Part shown: positions 22,951-34,900 of the stretch, piece by piece
Layout of the letters: the number at the start of each line of letters is the position of its first letter
Numbering within the stretch: the first letter of the stretch is position 1
Source of the DNA: Todiramphus chloris collaris
Lineage: Eukaryota > Chordata > Aves > Coraciiformes > Alcedinidae
Direction of reading: 5' to 3'
Assembly: GCA_025345505.1 (NCBI GenBank)
Contig: JANVCC010000073.1
Span: forward strand, 2,388,053-2,452,052
Length of the DNA: 64,000 bases
Notes under the pieces: model-generated
Database searches by the model: none
What the model was told of the DNA's origin: nothing
What the model saw: only the letters and a program-made list of their open reading frames with translations
Position numbers and translations under genes: made by a program

Positions 22951-25900
22951 CACCCGCTCGCCTCGGGGCCGTGGGTGACAAAGACGTTATTAATTCAGAG
23001 AGTCTGGTCAGGAGCGGCTGAGGGCCCTGGGCTTGTTCAGCCTGGAGAGAAGGAGGCTGAGGGGAGCCCTTCTGGCTCTGACAGCTCCTGGCAGGAGGTT
23101 GGAGACAGGGGGGTCGGGCTCTGCTACCAAGGAACAAGCTCCAGGTTGCCCCAGGGCAGGTTTAGGTTGGAGCTGAGGAACAATTTCTTCCCCTCCAGGG
23201 TTGTCCAGGCCTGGTCCAAGCTGCCCAGGGCAGTGGTGGAGTCCCCGTGACCCCTGGAGGGGTTTCCAAGCCGTGGAGCTGTGGTGCTGAGGGACACGGA
23301 TCAGTGGTGCCCTGGCACTGATGGGTGCCACAAGGATTCTGTGCTTCTATGATTACCATCACCGTATAAAGAAGCGCAAAACCCTTGAGAAAGGAAGCTG
23401 CACTCTGCTGTCCCATGGTCTTGCCCTCGCAGGAGCTGGGTCTCATCACCAGTCTCTGAATATCATACAGGGTGCAGTGGGGAGCCTCCCCCGCTCTCTG
23501 TGGCTGGAGGTGCTTGTGACCACTTAAGTTCTGCATCACATTAGCAGGAAACTTGCCCTGTGGGGTACACCACCATAGCCTGCTTGCAGTGCCAGGCTGG
23601 CCTGGACCAGTTTCTGACCCAAACCATTCTATGATCCAACATCAAATAACCACGTGCAAACTTTCCCCAGCATTTAGAGTCTTAGGAGTACGTTAGCAAC
23701 CCCGTGCCCCGCTGCCCGCTCACATGTTCAGTGAGCTACTGATGGAATAGCAACCAGATCTGTGGTGTTCTTGTGGAAGAAGAGAACTCACAGCCTGGAT
23801 TTAGAGGCTGGCAAAGGATAGGTGGCAGGATTGGGAATAAATGGCAGGGAAATCACATGAGTTTGCTGAAGGTTGGGACTTCCACGTTGAGGAAAATGTA
23901 TGGGCTGAGTCTTTACAGTCTGTGTGAGTGTGGGTGCGTGTGAAGGGTTTGGGGACCACGGTGGCCGGAAGAAAACAGATCACAGGGGCAGCCTGAGAGA
24001 CATGGAAACAGAAAAGACCGGAGAAAAGTGGGAGTAGTTGAAATGGAAATGAACTGGAATCAGATGCTTGAGGAGCAGGGACTGGAACGAATGAAGCAAA
24101 AAATAATAGTCTTGGAACAGTAAATTGGGGATGGGGTAAAGACTAGACCATGGTGGGCTGGGAGGAATGGGAGAGGGACAGTACAAAGGAGAGAGGCAGA
24201 CAAGGAGAGAGCAGTTGGTTTACTTTGGGTACATTACCTGCAAAGGAGGCTGCCTTTTTTGAAGGCATTATTTCCCATTGCTATCACTTTGTGTCACCAA
24301 GATTCCTTGCTGCTGCCATACCTTGGGAGAAGGGAAGGTGTTCTTCCAGTTTGAGAGTCTTTAAGCTGAAAACCCTGCAAAATTGTGCCCTGCTGCTGAA
24401 CATCCAGGGTGAGATACTGAGGACTGAGTGTTGTAGCATGCCTGACGTGACACCTCCGACGCTGAGAGCAAACCTCCCGCTGACCACGTGCGATCGTTCA
24501 GCGCTTGGAAGGTGATCTTAAAAGGCATTAAATTTAGCACTCAACACGTGACAAATGGAAGCAGTGGCCATCTATTAAAAGCACAATTTGCCCGTCGTGA
24601 TGCAAGACCCACCAGCAGGCGTGTCAAATCGCCTTCATCGATCGCGTGATCGGGTTCTGAATAAAACCTCCCCTTCCTGCAACGCTTTGGCTTCCTAACA
24701 TCTGCCATAACTAACACGTAGCTTTTCAGATCTGTCCATCTTCCTGCTCCACCTTTTCGTATTCCCTGGTTCTCGAGTGCTTAACTTTGTAGCTAATAAC
24801 ACTCATAGATTTTTAGGCAGAACTAATCATCTCTCTCAAAGACCACACCTACATTAGCTTCCACGAGCCTTGTTCCTGTACCCATCCAGGGGGGTTTTTT
24901 ATTATTCTAAGTAGGTTTTGAACTCTTGCAAAATACATTTTAGCAAGGTTCTGCTTGTAGGGAGCTTATCCAGAAACCAGCAGCTGATACCTCAACTTTG
25001 AAAAGATTATTATTTATTTTAAGAGTTGCATCAGCTGCATTGCGCTGGGCTTTGGTGAGAGGAAGTACAGAATGAGACTTGTAAATAATGAATTACTCAT
25101 AAGAGCTGCAGTGAGAGCAAACTGTTTTCTCCCTTGAGTGGCAATGGAGGTGGAACTGTCACTTCCAAGCTCCCTTCCCTTAATGGATTAAAGCTAGAGA
25201 GAGGTCGATTCAGGTTGGACATTGGGAAGAATTTCTTCCCCAGGAGAGTGGTGAGACACTGGCACAGGTTGCCCAGAGAGGTGGTGGAAGCCCCATCCTT
25301 GGAAGTGTTGCAGCCCAGGCTGGCTGGGGCTGTGAGCACCCTGCTCTAGTGGGAGGTGTCCCTGCCCATGGCAGGGGGGTTGGAACTGGATGATCTTTAA
25401 GGTCCCTTCCAACCCTGACCATTCTCTGATTCCCAACCGGTGAGGAAAACTGGGCAACAGCCTGCTGAGAAAGGCTGGTGTAGGCTTTGTGTGTAAGGAC
25501 AGGAGAGAAAAAAACATTAATTTTACATTCTTTTCCAAAAAGTTAGCTTCATCTCAGTAAATAAGAGCCCTCAGGCTGGCCTATTTTAGTGCCTGTCACT
25601 CAAAAACAATGCTAAAACACACTCAGCTGCAAGCCAGATACCCAGCACTTCATCTTTCAAACAGGCAACACCTGACCTGCTTTAACTCCAGGAGGATTTT
25701 TGGATTGCTTAAAGCAAGCTGCAGCAGCTGGGTCTTCCAGGCCCAGCAACCACCTGAAAAGGGCAGAAATCAAAAGGCCACTGGCAGGGAGAGAAACAGA
25801 ACAAAAGTTGGAAAAAAGTAAACCAGTTAGGGATGACTGCTGGGAAATGAGGAAGGATAGATACTCCCAGGGAAGCACAAGTTGGAGTCATTCTTACAAG

Positions 25901-28900
25901 GAGCAACTTCGACTGCTGGAATTTTGAGTCCCCTGATGGAAAGCGAATCAATGCGTTGAAGTCTTGAGCGTTTGGGAACAAACAGTTGCAGGTTCTTGCT
26001 GAGGAGGTTGAGATCATAAAATAATTTCCTGGCCTGCACAGGTTAGAACCAGGAATCTGGAAGCTGAAATGGGTAGCACAGCCCATTTGGAATGGAGAGC
26101 TCTGGTTTCTGTAGGAGCAAACCGATTAGCGCAGATTTGCAGCATCATTTTAACTCTGGAAGGAAACAAGAGGTGATTTAAATGCAGGTATTTAAAGGTT
26201 ATTGTGTGTAGCCATTCTGTTGGTCCTGTCTAGGCTGCTTATTCCCTCGGGAGCTGGGTGAACAGCATAGAAATGCAGACAGTAAAGTGGCAGGACACGC
26301 ACTCCTGACTGCTGACTGCCAGGCGGAGGAGGAGGATTCAGGAGTACATAACTCACCTTGAGTTAGTAAAAAATTACACACTGAAGTACCACAGTGTTGC
26401 AGGTGGGACACAGTTCTATTTCCCAGCTACATCATCTCCCCTGAATGGCGACAGTTCATCCAGTGCCTTCAGTTTTCTCATAAAGGCCTTTTACAAAATC
26501 TGTTTCGGGACGTAGCTTTTTTTTCTTGGTTTTAACACTACTCTGAGTGTCTCTCAAGAAGTTCTTCTGTAAGACAACCAGAGAAAGGGGAATTCCCAGA
26601 GGAGGTCAGACCCCAACCTGCATGGCCTGCAGCCCCAGCAGCGGTTCTAACTCGTACCAAGTGCCAAAGCAGGAAGAAACCCCTCCAGTTAGCTGGTATT
26701 ACTGTACATTCCCCCAGAACCTTTCTTCTCACCTCTTCAAGACACGCACGGGACTTTAATTGTACACCAGCCATGCCTCCATACCTTCAGAAACAAAAGA
26801 AAACTGATTTATATTGTTTACCACAATGCCCTGGTTGTTAATCATGTGCTACAAGTCAGGTCCTAACGCCTCTTATTTTTTAGATGTTACCGCGTTGCTT
26901 GTTCAAGAGGCTGAACTAGTTTCTCGTTTGCCATCGATTGTTACGTTCTGTACTTCTATGTGGTATCCACGCTGAACAGTTACAGTGTTTTTCACTTAAG
27001 CATTTTTTTTCTGGCCCCCAGCAATTCTCATATGATGTGGGGCTTGAAATGTGGTCCCAGCTTTCCAGCTGCCGCTGTACGAGAGGTCTGTCCTTTTCAC
27101 TATTACTATTATTTGTCTCTTTTTTATGCACCTTTGTCTCCCGTTCTCCTCCTCCCCTGAAAACAAGACTTAAGGGTGGTTCAGTGAACTGTGCAGTAAA
27201 ACATCTGTGTCTCTCTGCCAGGGCAGTTCATGTAAAGCTTAGTAATCTGTGTTAATAACTCACAGCACTCACTGTAAACACGTGTCGCTTTGCGGGCAGA
27301 GCCACGGTCTGGACACGGCTGGGTTTGCCTGGCCGCCTGTTCATGAGACAGGATGAAACTTTCTCAGATGCCACAGTCTGGGAGAACCCAGATGAGCCAC
27401 CTGCGTGCTTTGTTTCTTCTTAAAAAAATATTGAGACATGCTGAAGTTGGAAATAGGAATCCCTTCCAAAAAAATCTTAATCAGTTGGTGTCATTTTGGG
27501 GAGTTCAGGGGATGGTTTTTGTGGTTTTGAGATTGGGGGGGTTTTTTGAGCAGTGCCTTTCTGGTTAATGTCAGCGTAGCAGCAAGTTATTAATATTCTG
27601 TCATTACCAGAAAGAAGGAAAAAAACCAAAACCAAGCAACATTTTTAATAGTTGTTAATTACTTTTTCCCCACAAGAAATACGATGAGGCTAAAGCTCTT
27701 TTTTCCAACTCCTTTTTTAGCCTGGCTAAGTTGCCCAGGAAATAAGTGGCCAAACCTCTTGACTTTCACTCATGTAAACATAAAACAGCACAGAATCTCG
27801 GGGATTAAATGCAAGTTCACTAATCTAGTCACCCTCTGAGTGAATTCCAGATAAGACAGGTTGTATCTCCTGCTTATCAGGTGTGTTAACCCGGGCGAGG
27901 GAGCCGCCTTATCGTTGTCCCCTGGTTTCTGATTGACCGGAGAGCGGGCAGAGCAAAGCTCTCCAGCTCAGAGCTGTAGGGAATGCACCAGGCTGGAAGG
28001 TGTTTTGGAAAGGAGCTGGAGTGGTAGAACAAGGCAGGACCTACAGAATAGCACCCTTATGTTCTCATGCTCTAACTGGTACCAGTACAGCGCAGCAACG
28101 TGGCCCCCAGTAAGAGGCAGATCCCTCATCTCAGTCTCCACCACCAAGCAGGAAACACGTGAAGCAGAATCTCTGTGTGATCAGTTTTCTATACCATAGG
28201 GGACTTCTGTCTGAACTGCCTTTAGAATATATAATCCTTGAATTAATATTCTAGTTAAGCATCTTTTTTCCCAAATTATTCTCCGATTTAAAATACAAAT
28301 TATTACCTTTTTCAGGAAATCCAGTAGAGGAGACTTCGTATTTTCCGCTGATCGCCTGGTAGGTGAAGAATTTCTTCTTCTTGCTGTTGTACTCTGTAAC
28401 TCTCCCCTAACCCGAGTGTTTCAGGATGGAGTAATGGTGGTGAGAGAGCAATTTGCAACACAAAGGCAACGGCTGTTTGACAACAGCTTGCTGTACAGGG
28501 ACTTCTGCTGTGGGATGGGGACTGCTTTCATCTCCCAGGCTTCCAGAAACCACGTGGCTACCAAACACAACTTCTTCAGGGCTGAGAGCAGCAGCAGTAA
28601 GAGAATACTGCTGAAAAATCAGATGCATGGGGGTAGAGATAATTCAGCTCTACTTTGAAACGGTGCTTTTGAGCTGCAGAGTTTCTTACAGTCTAGATGC
28701 TAACAGCTGCTTGCGCGTGGAAGTGCCTCCTGGTGCACCTTGTGTAGTGGATGAGTAGCTCTGGGTGCAGCCAGGGGACCCGTTTGTAGCCACGTGACAG
28801 TCACTAGCAGGGACCAAGCTGTTTGAACTCGTCACATGTTGGTTTTTTTACAAAGCCAGGACAAAGGCTGCTGGGAAGGCAACGTTGAAATGACGTGCTT

Positions 28901-31900
28901 CAAGAAAACCACAGCGCTCACGCCCACACGTCTGCTTCCTCGTGCTCGCTGGGGTGTTTGCTGATCACAGAGCCACGTTCATTAACAAGGAAAAGGAAGG
29001 TCTTCCTCTAAACAAAGATGAGCCCAGGGACCATTCACTCACCAGCAGCAGGCAGGTTCCCTGTGATGAGCCCAGTCTTAATCCATGCCTGAGCTAGGCT
29101 TACTCAGACCTGAGACTGGACCACAGCCTAAGGTTGTGGCTGCGGTGCTTGTCCTCTTTGCAGCTTCTCCTCTTTCCCTGCTGCTTTTCCCTTCTTGGGG
29201 ATGTTTCTAGCATTCCTGCTCCCCAAGAACAGTAAAAAGCCAAGGCAACAAATGGCTCTGTAGTGATCACCCCTCTTCTCCCCGAGGGCACGGTCAGCCT
29301 GCCTTCTGTAGCTGCCAGATCCAAATTTCTCTGTTCACGGGCTCTGAGGAACTGGCCAACCCTGATTTCTTCAGTGGTGCTGGAGCGTGGTAAGGTGATG
29401 ATGATCTCCAGAGGTCCCTTCCAACCCCAGCATTCTATGACTTTATTCATGTGCTTCATTGGCTGAGAAAAGGCAGATGTCACTAACATTTTCCTGTCCT
29501 TCAAATGTTTACAGGGTAGTTAAGACTCCTTGGACCTCTGTTAACTCTGTTTTGCTAATGGTGTCCTAATTGGAGGTCCAAAGCCAATGGTCTTTCCCTT
29601 TGCTTACTGCAAAAGCTCCGGGGTAAATCTTACACGTAGGTCTGTAATAAATGAGCACAATGACATCAAATTTTGTGTATCAGCATTAAAACACTTAATC
29701 TAAAACTTCAGCATAACTCTAAGCTGACAGTTTAACTAGGTCTGCTAGAATTTAACATCCCTTTTAGGTTGTTTGGGGTTTTTTTCTTTTCCCCAATTAA
29801 AAATGGACTTTATTTTTGTTATTCATAACTTTAATTCATGCTTTTAATTTCTGATCAAACTCTTACCAAAGCTTTACTTCCATCATAATACCTGGGCCAT
29901 AATAATACCTGGTTTAGCACCCAAGCAACAGCACCCACCTCTCTGGGAGAGCAGCAGGGCTGCTGGTTTTCAGGGCCAGCGAGAAGGGAGGTGGAAATTA
30001 TCACCTCAGAGTGTAGGGGTGGCAGAAAGAATAGTGAAAAAGTTTTATCAACACAAATAAGTTTACAGAAGGATCCTTCTCAGCCTCTGCATAAAACATT
30101 GATAAGCGTAGTAAAACAAGGGGGTTAGTTGACTACAGACCTTTGCTGCTTTACTCTCAACTTGCAGCAGATAACGTGGAGCAATTCTAACCCTGGCAAC
30201 AAGACAGCAGTATGAAGAAGAAGTAAAAAAAGCATTTCTTCCAAACCTGGCTCATAGGTTGGCTTTTTTTGGTGAAATAACTTGGGGGAAAGAAAAAAAT
30301 AAAAAAAGGTGTAGAAATATCCCAGAAACCTAAAATTAACTTGAGGATTTCTTGGCTTCTGTGAGATGTGTCTTTCAGTAGGAGAACACTCGTGCCTTCA
30401 GCCTCAGGATTAAGGTGACTGAGTCAAAAACCCTACCTGCAGAAAGACAGGAGGAAGAGGAGGAGGATGAAAGTAGTAGAGCTGGTTTCTCTACAGACAC
30501 TTCCCAGAGCCTCCAAACATACAAGGAATCAAGCACACAGGGGACTGACAATTCCAAAGGACCCGTTTCTCAGGGGCAGTTTCATTACTGGGGAAATATT
30601 ACCCCATAAACTGCTTTTTTCAGGCTTTTTCTCCCATTATATACCAGTTGCAGCCTTTGATGCCTTCACTGATTTTTGGCTGACCACAACTGCCTCAAAC
30701 TCAACTCAAGGCAAGAATCAGCATACTAAAATGACTGAAAATATCTTCAGTGAGGATTAGGAATTTAAGGGGCTACTTCTCGCTGGTAGAGGCTGCCTGT
30801 GTGCTCAGAACTGGGGCAGAATGGGAGGACAGAAAAAAGCACCCTGCTCTGTCCTGTTTCTGAAATGAGTCCCAGGAGCAATCACCTTATTTCTGCCATC
30901 ACACGGTGATTTTTGTGTAGCAGCAGCTAATTGATTTGTCTGGGCAGTAGCTTTCCTTGAGCAGTCCTGGCCTGTGAATCCCTGGCTCACCAGCAGAGAG
31001 AATTTTTACCTCTTTAAGACCCAGAGCATCTTTCACGGGCATCATTCTGGGTACAGATGAATAAGTTTTGGTGCCTTTGCCCGGGGTACAGCTGCAGGGC
31101 CAGCACTCAGGGGGAGAGCTGCAAGTTTACTGGCTCCTGGAAGGGTGTGTGGCTTAAGGAGCTGCAACTCCAGTAGAGGTCACCCTGCTGAACTGGGCCA
31201 TTTGCACCCCAGCTGGCAGGCACCAGAAGAAGGTGGTGCTGAAGAGGTTTCCAGCTCTCCTCAGTCAGCCTTGGGCAGTGGCTGGTGTGTTTACATGGCT
31301 GCAGATCCCCTGGCTGTTCTGGCAGCCCCGCTGCAGCTTAGGAGTAGAACTGGGGGTGTGAAAACAGACCTCAGAGCCCAGCTGAGGAAGAACAGAGGGG
31401 GGCTGGAATTGCCCTTTTTCTCACTAGTCTTCTCTGACGGCAAAGTGAAGTTGCATTGGTGCTTCGCTCGTTTGCTAAGTGAAATTTCTCTGTCATGCCT
31501 GTGCCTGCCAGACAGAAATAAAGTCAGTTTTACGATTGTCAGTGAACCCCTCTCTTCCCCCAGTTTTGTTTTGTAATGCTTTCATTTGATTTGTGGACAA
31601 AGCCTTGGCATCACCTCCAAAAGGTCTCCAAATTCAATCCCTAACTACTACTGTAGAGACCCTTACAGACCCCTCAGGAGGTTTGGTGTTCACCTACTAC
31701 TTGTAAAACTACTAACCTGTAGTATTTTAGCTCTGTAGATTACAAATCCCTTTAAGGTGACTGTTCTTTTTGGTCCCACAGATCAGGCTTGTGGTTGAAG
31801 AGGGACTGAATCAACTGCCCTACACAGAATGTACCGTGACCACTCCAACAGGTAGGTGGGAAATCCCTCCTCCCGAGGCAGGACTGGAAGCAGAATTTAA

Positions 31901-34900
31901 CTAATAGAGAAAACCATGGAACTGTTGCAGGAGTCCCAGAATATCTCAAGTTGGGAGGGACCCGTAAGGACTGAGTTTAACTGCCTGCTCCTCACAGGGC
32001 TACCTAAAACTGAACCACGTCTCTAAGAGCATCATCCAGATGCTCCTTCAACTCTGACAGGTTTGGTGATGCTGTGACCACTTCTCTGGGGAGCCTGAGG
32101 CTGCAGGAGTTCAACATTCAGGGTAGAGGACCCAGTTAAGGTCCCACCCAGTAGTAAAGCACAAAGATGCTTAGCAAAACCTCCGGCCGAGCAGTTCTCC
32201 TTTCACTCAGGTTTTAAATCGGTCTTGCAAAATTGGGATGAAAATTTACCAGTTTACTTGCCCGTAGTGCAGCAGGGAGTTAAAACTGATGACACTTTTC
32301 ACGCCCATTAAAAAAGAAGTACCTGGCATAAGCAGTTTTGCCATCCAGTCAAAAGCTATCTGTTTGTAACTGGGGGCCAGCTGGGAGTGATAGCAGCAAG
32401 CAGGAAATAAGAAGAGGCTGTGCTGACACCAGAGAAAACCCACTGTGGTCATTTGTATGTCCTTCCTTTCAGTCAGAGAGAAGATGGACTGAAAACACTT
32501 GATTCTGAGAGCAGAGGGGGTTCAGGAGGCCCAATCACTCACCTTTGCTACTTGTAAACCAAAAAGGTGGCTACTTTACTTCTCGAGTGTTGGCATCACG
32601 TCTGTCCCAGGCCAGTCTGTGATGGAGAGACTGAGACCACCCATCTTCATTACAGACTTTGCCTGGCAGGTCCTCTGCAAGCAGCATCCTTTGGAAGCTC
32701 CACAGTCCTCTTTGGGTGGGCCACTGCCCTGGCCAAGGGCAAAGTCTTGGACCTTGTCCTCTGAGCACAGGCCTCCTTGGTGAAGAGACTTTGTCCCCTG
32801 CCCTTACTCACAGCCAGCTTCCCTTTCTGAAACAGCTCTGCCATGGGTGTGTTCACCCCTTCCTCTCCCACACCCCTGCCCAGTGAGGAGGCTAAAATGG
32901 CCTCAGCTGAGCTCTCCCAGCAGGAAGTGTCCCTTGAGAGCTCAGGTGCTTCTGCATGAATTCCTGTTTATCTGTACTGAGCTCCTTCCTTCCAGACATT
33001 CGTGAGATGCAAGAAGCACAGGTGATTTCTTCTGCTCTTCTGGGCTCAGCAGCAGAACATCTCTCAAGGACACCAGTGAAACACCCTTTTCTTCTCCCTC
33101 TAGGGAAGCCTTCAAATTCTTGTCAGGCAGGCAGGGGAGTAGGAAACACCCCTCAGGAACATCACCACATGTTCTTCCCAGCAGCAGTGCTGGGCAGCTT
33201 CTTTACCAGCTTCTGGGGTTAGAGCTGAAAACCTCTGACTGGGCCAGTCTTGCTTTGCTGCCTTTATCTCTGAGTGAACAAGAGGCCCGAGCTCATGGCA
33301 CTACCGATCGTGTCTCATCCGTGTCCTGCCCTGCTTGGCCCTTGCAGGGACTGAGGACACAGGGAGGCAGCATTGCAGTGTCCTGTTGCAGTTCTGAGTG
33401 CCACCTGCAGCACTGCTCTGTGTTCACTGGGCTTCTCAGGGGACATACCCTTCCCCTTTATTTTAAAGCATCACAGAACACCCGAGGGGTAAAACACACG
33501 CTTGGAAAGGGGCCCTTCTCTGCTGCTTCACTGACACCACTTCTACAAGTAAAAAAAAAAAAGCACGGGGTCTTCACCAGCTACAGCTTTAGCCCTGATC
33601 CCATTGCTTGTTTGAGGGCTGCAGGATACATGTGCAGATGGATTCACATCACCCGTGGAGCTCGACGTTGTCCCCTGGCTACTGGGGGCCCCTCAGTTCC
33701 ATTCACACCAAGGTCACTTAAAAGCAGCCCCCGCAGGGGCACTAAGTTGGGGCAGAAAGGAGCTGCCACTGACACCTGGTTTCTTTCCTCTCTCAGGACA
33801 CAAATACGAAGGAGTCAGATTTGAGAAGGGCAACTGTGGAGTCAGCATCATGAGAAGTGGTAGGCACCTTCTGCTTCTTGAGTGAGCACAAGTTAAACGT
33901 TCTGGAAACCCGTAAGCACCTTCCTTTCCAAATCGCGCGACAACGCTTCTCTACAGAACAGGTTTTACCCTGAGCTGCCCGTTGTTACTCCTTCTTGGGT
34001 ATCCTTGGCCACAGAGCATCACATCACGTGTTTCATTGGCTTTTCAGGAGACAAAGAGCCAGCCCAGATTTCATCTGGCCTCTAGCAGCTCTTCACTGGG
34101 AGAAGCCAAGACCAACTGTCTGGCCCCGTCTGCTACCGATTGCATCTGCTCAGAGACGTGTCTCCAAATAAACCATGCCTGGTGCTGGCAGAGTCACTCT
34201 TCTTTTGCCCAAACCTTTGTACCCGTGATAATAAAACCACATCTTGCCCCGCGGTGTCTCTGGCAGAGCTCACAGATGGTCTCCAACCCCCACCCCTTTG
34301 TTTCGGTGTTTCCAGCGCTCTGCTTTCAGAGCTCAGCACTGGGCTGTGGGAACACTGGTACCCGAGAGCTACGTAACACCAAGGAGGCTTGGTTTGCTGG
34401 CTAAAAAGAGAGAAAAGGAAAAGAGCTTCAACTTTTATTAACACTTAGAACCAAGGAAAATAAAGTATCTCCCTTTCAGACTCTTCACCAAAGCAGTATC
34501 AGGATCATCTTTTTAATTGTAGCATCTCACAACTGTGCCCTTCCTGAGCGTGTAACCATTTCTTGTTTTGGGTTTTTTTTTTTGCTGCTCACTTTGAGGA
34601 GAGGCAATGGAACAAGGCCTGCGAGACTGCTGCCGATCCATCCGCATCGGCAAGATCCTAATACAGAGCGACGAGGAGACGCAGAGAGCAAAAGTCTACT
34701 ACGCCAAGTTCCCACCAGACATCTACAGGAGGAAAGTTCTTCTGATGTACCCAATACTGAGTAAGTGTCTTTCATCATTACGTGCAGTGAGACACTGAAT
34801 TGAAAGTAAAACTTCCATGTTTCAGGGATCTTGGATTAGGATTTTTGGCTCGGTTTAGGTGACCAGAACACGCATCGGTCGGGCTGCACCGCTGTGGATG

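Larger units (their letters stand above)
22502..28315. other. UPRT intron 1 (5.8 kb)
   Basis: It starts in the CpG island. It holds CR1 copies at 22997-23355 and 25156-25432 and possibly a CR1 tail at 23560-23635. No additional exon was recognised. Confidence 0.7.

Noticed and set aside
33120-33824. Open frame of 234 codons overlapping UPRT exon 4
   Set aside because: It runs through intron 3 in a frame different from the UPRT exon and has no family similarity.
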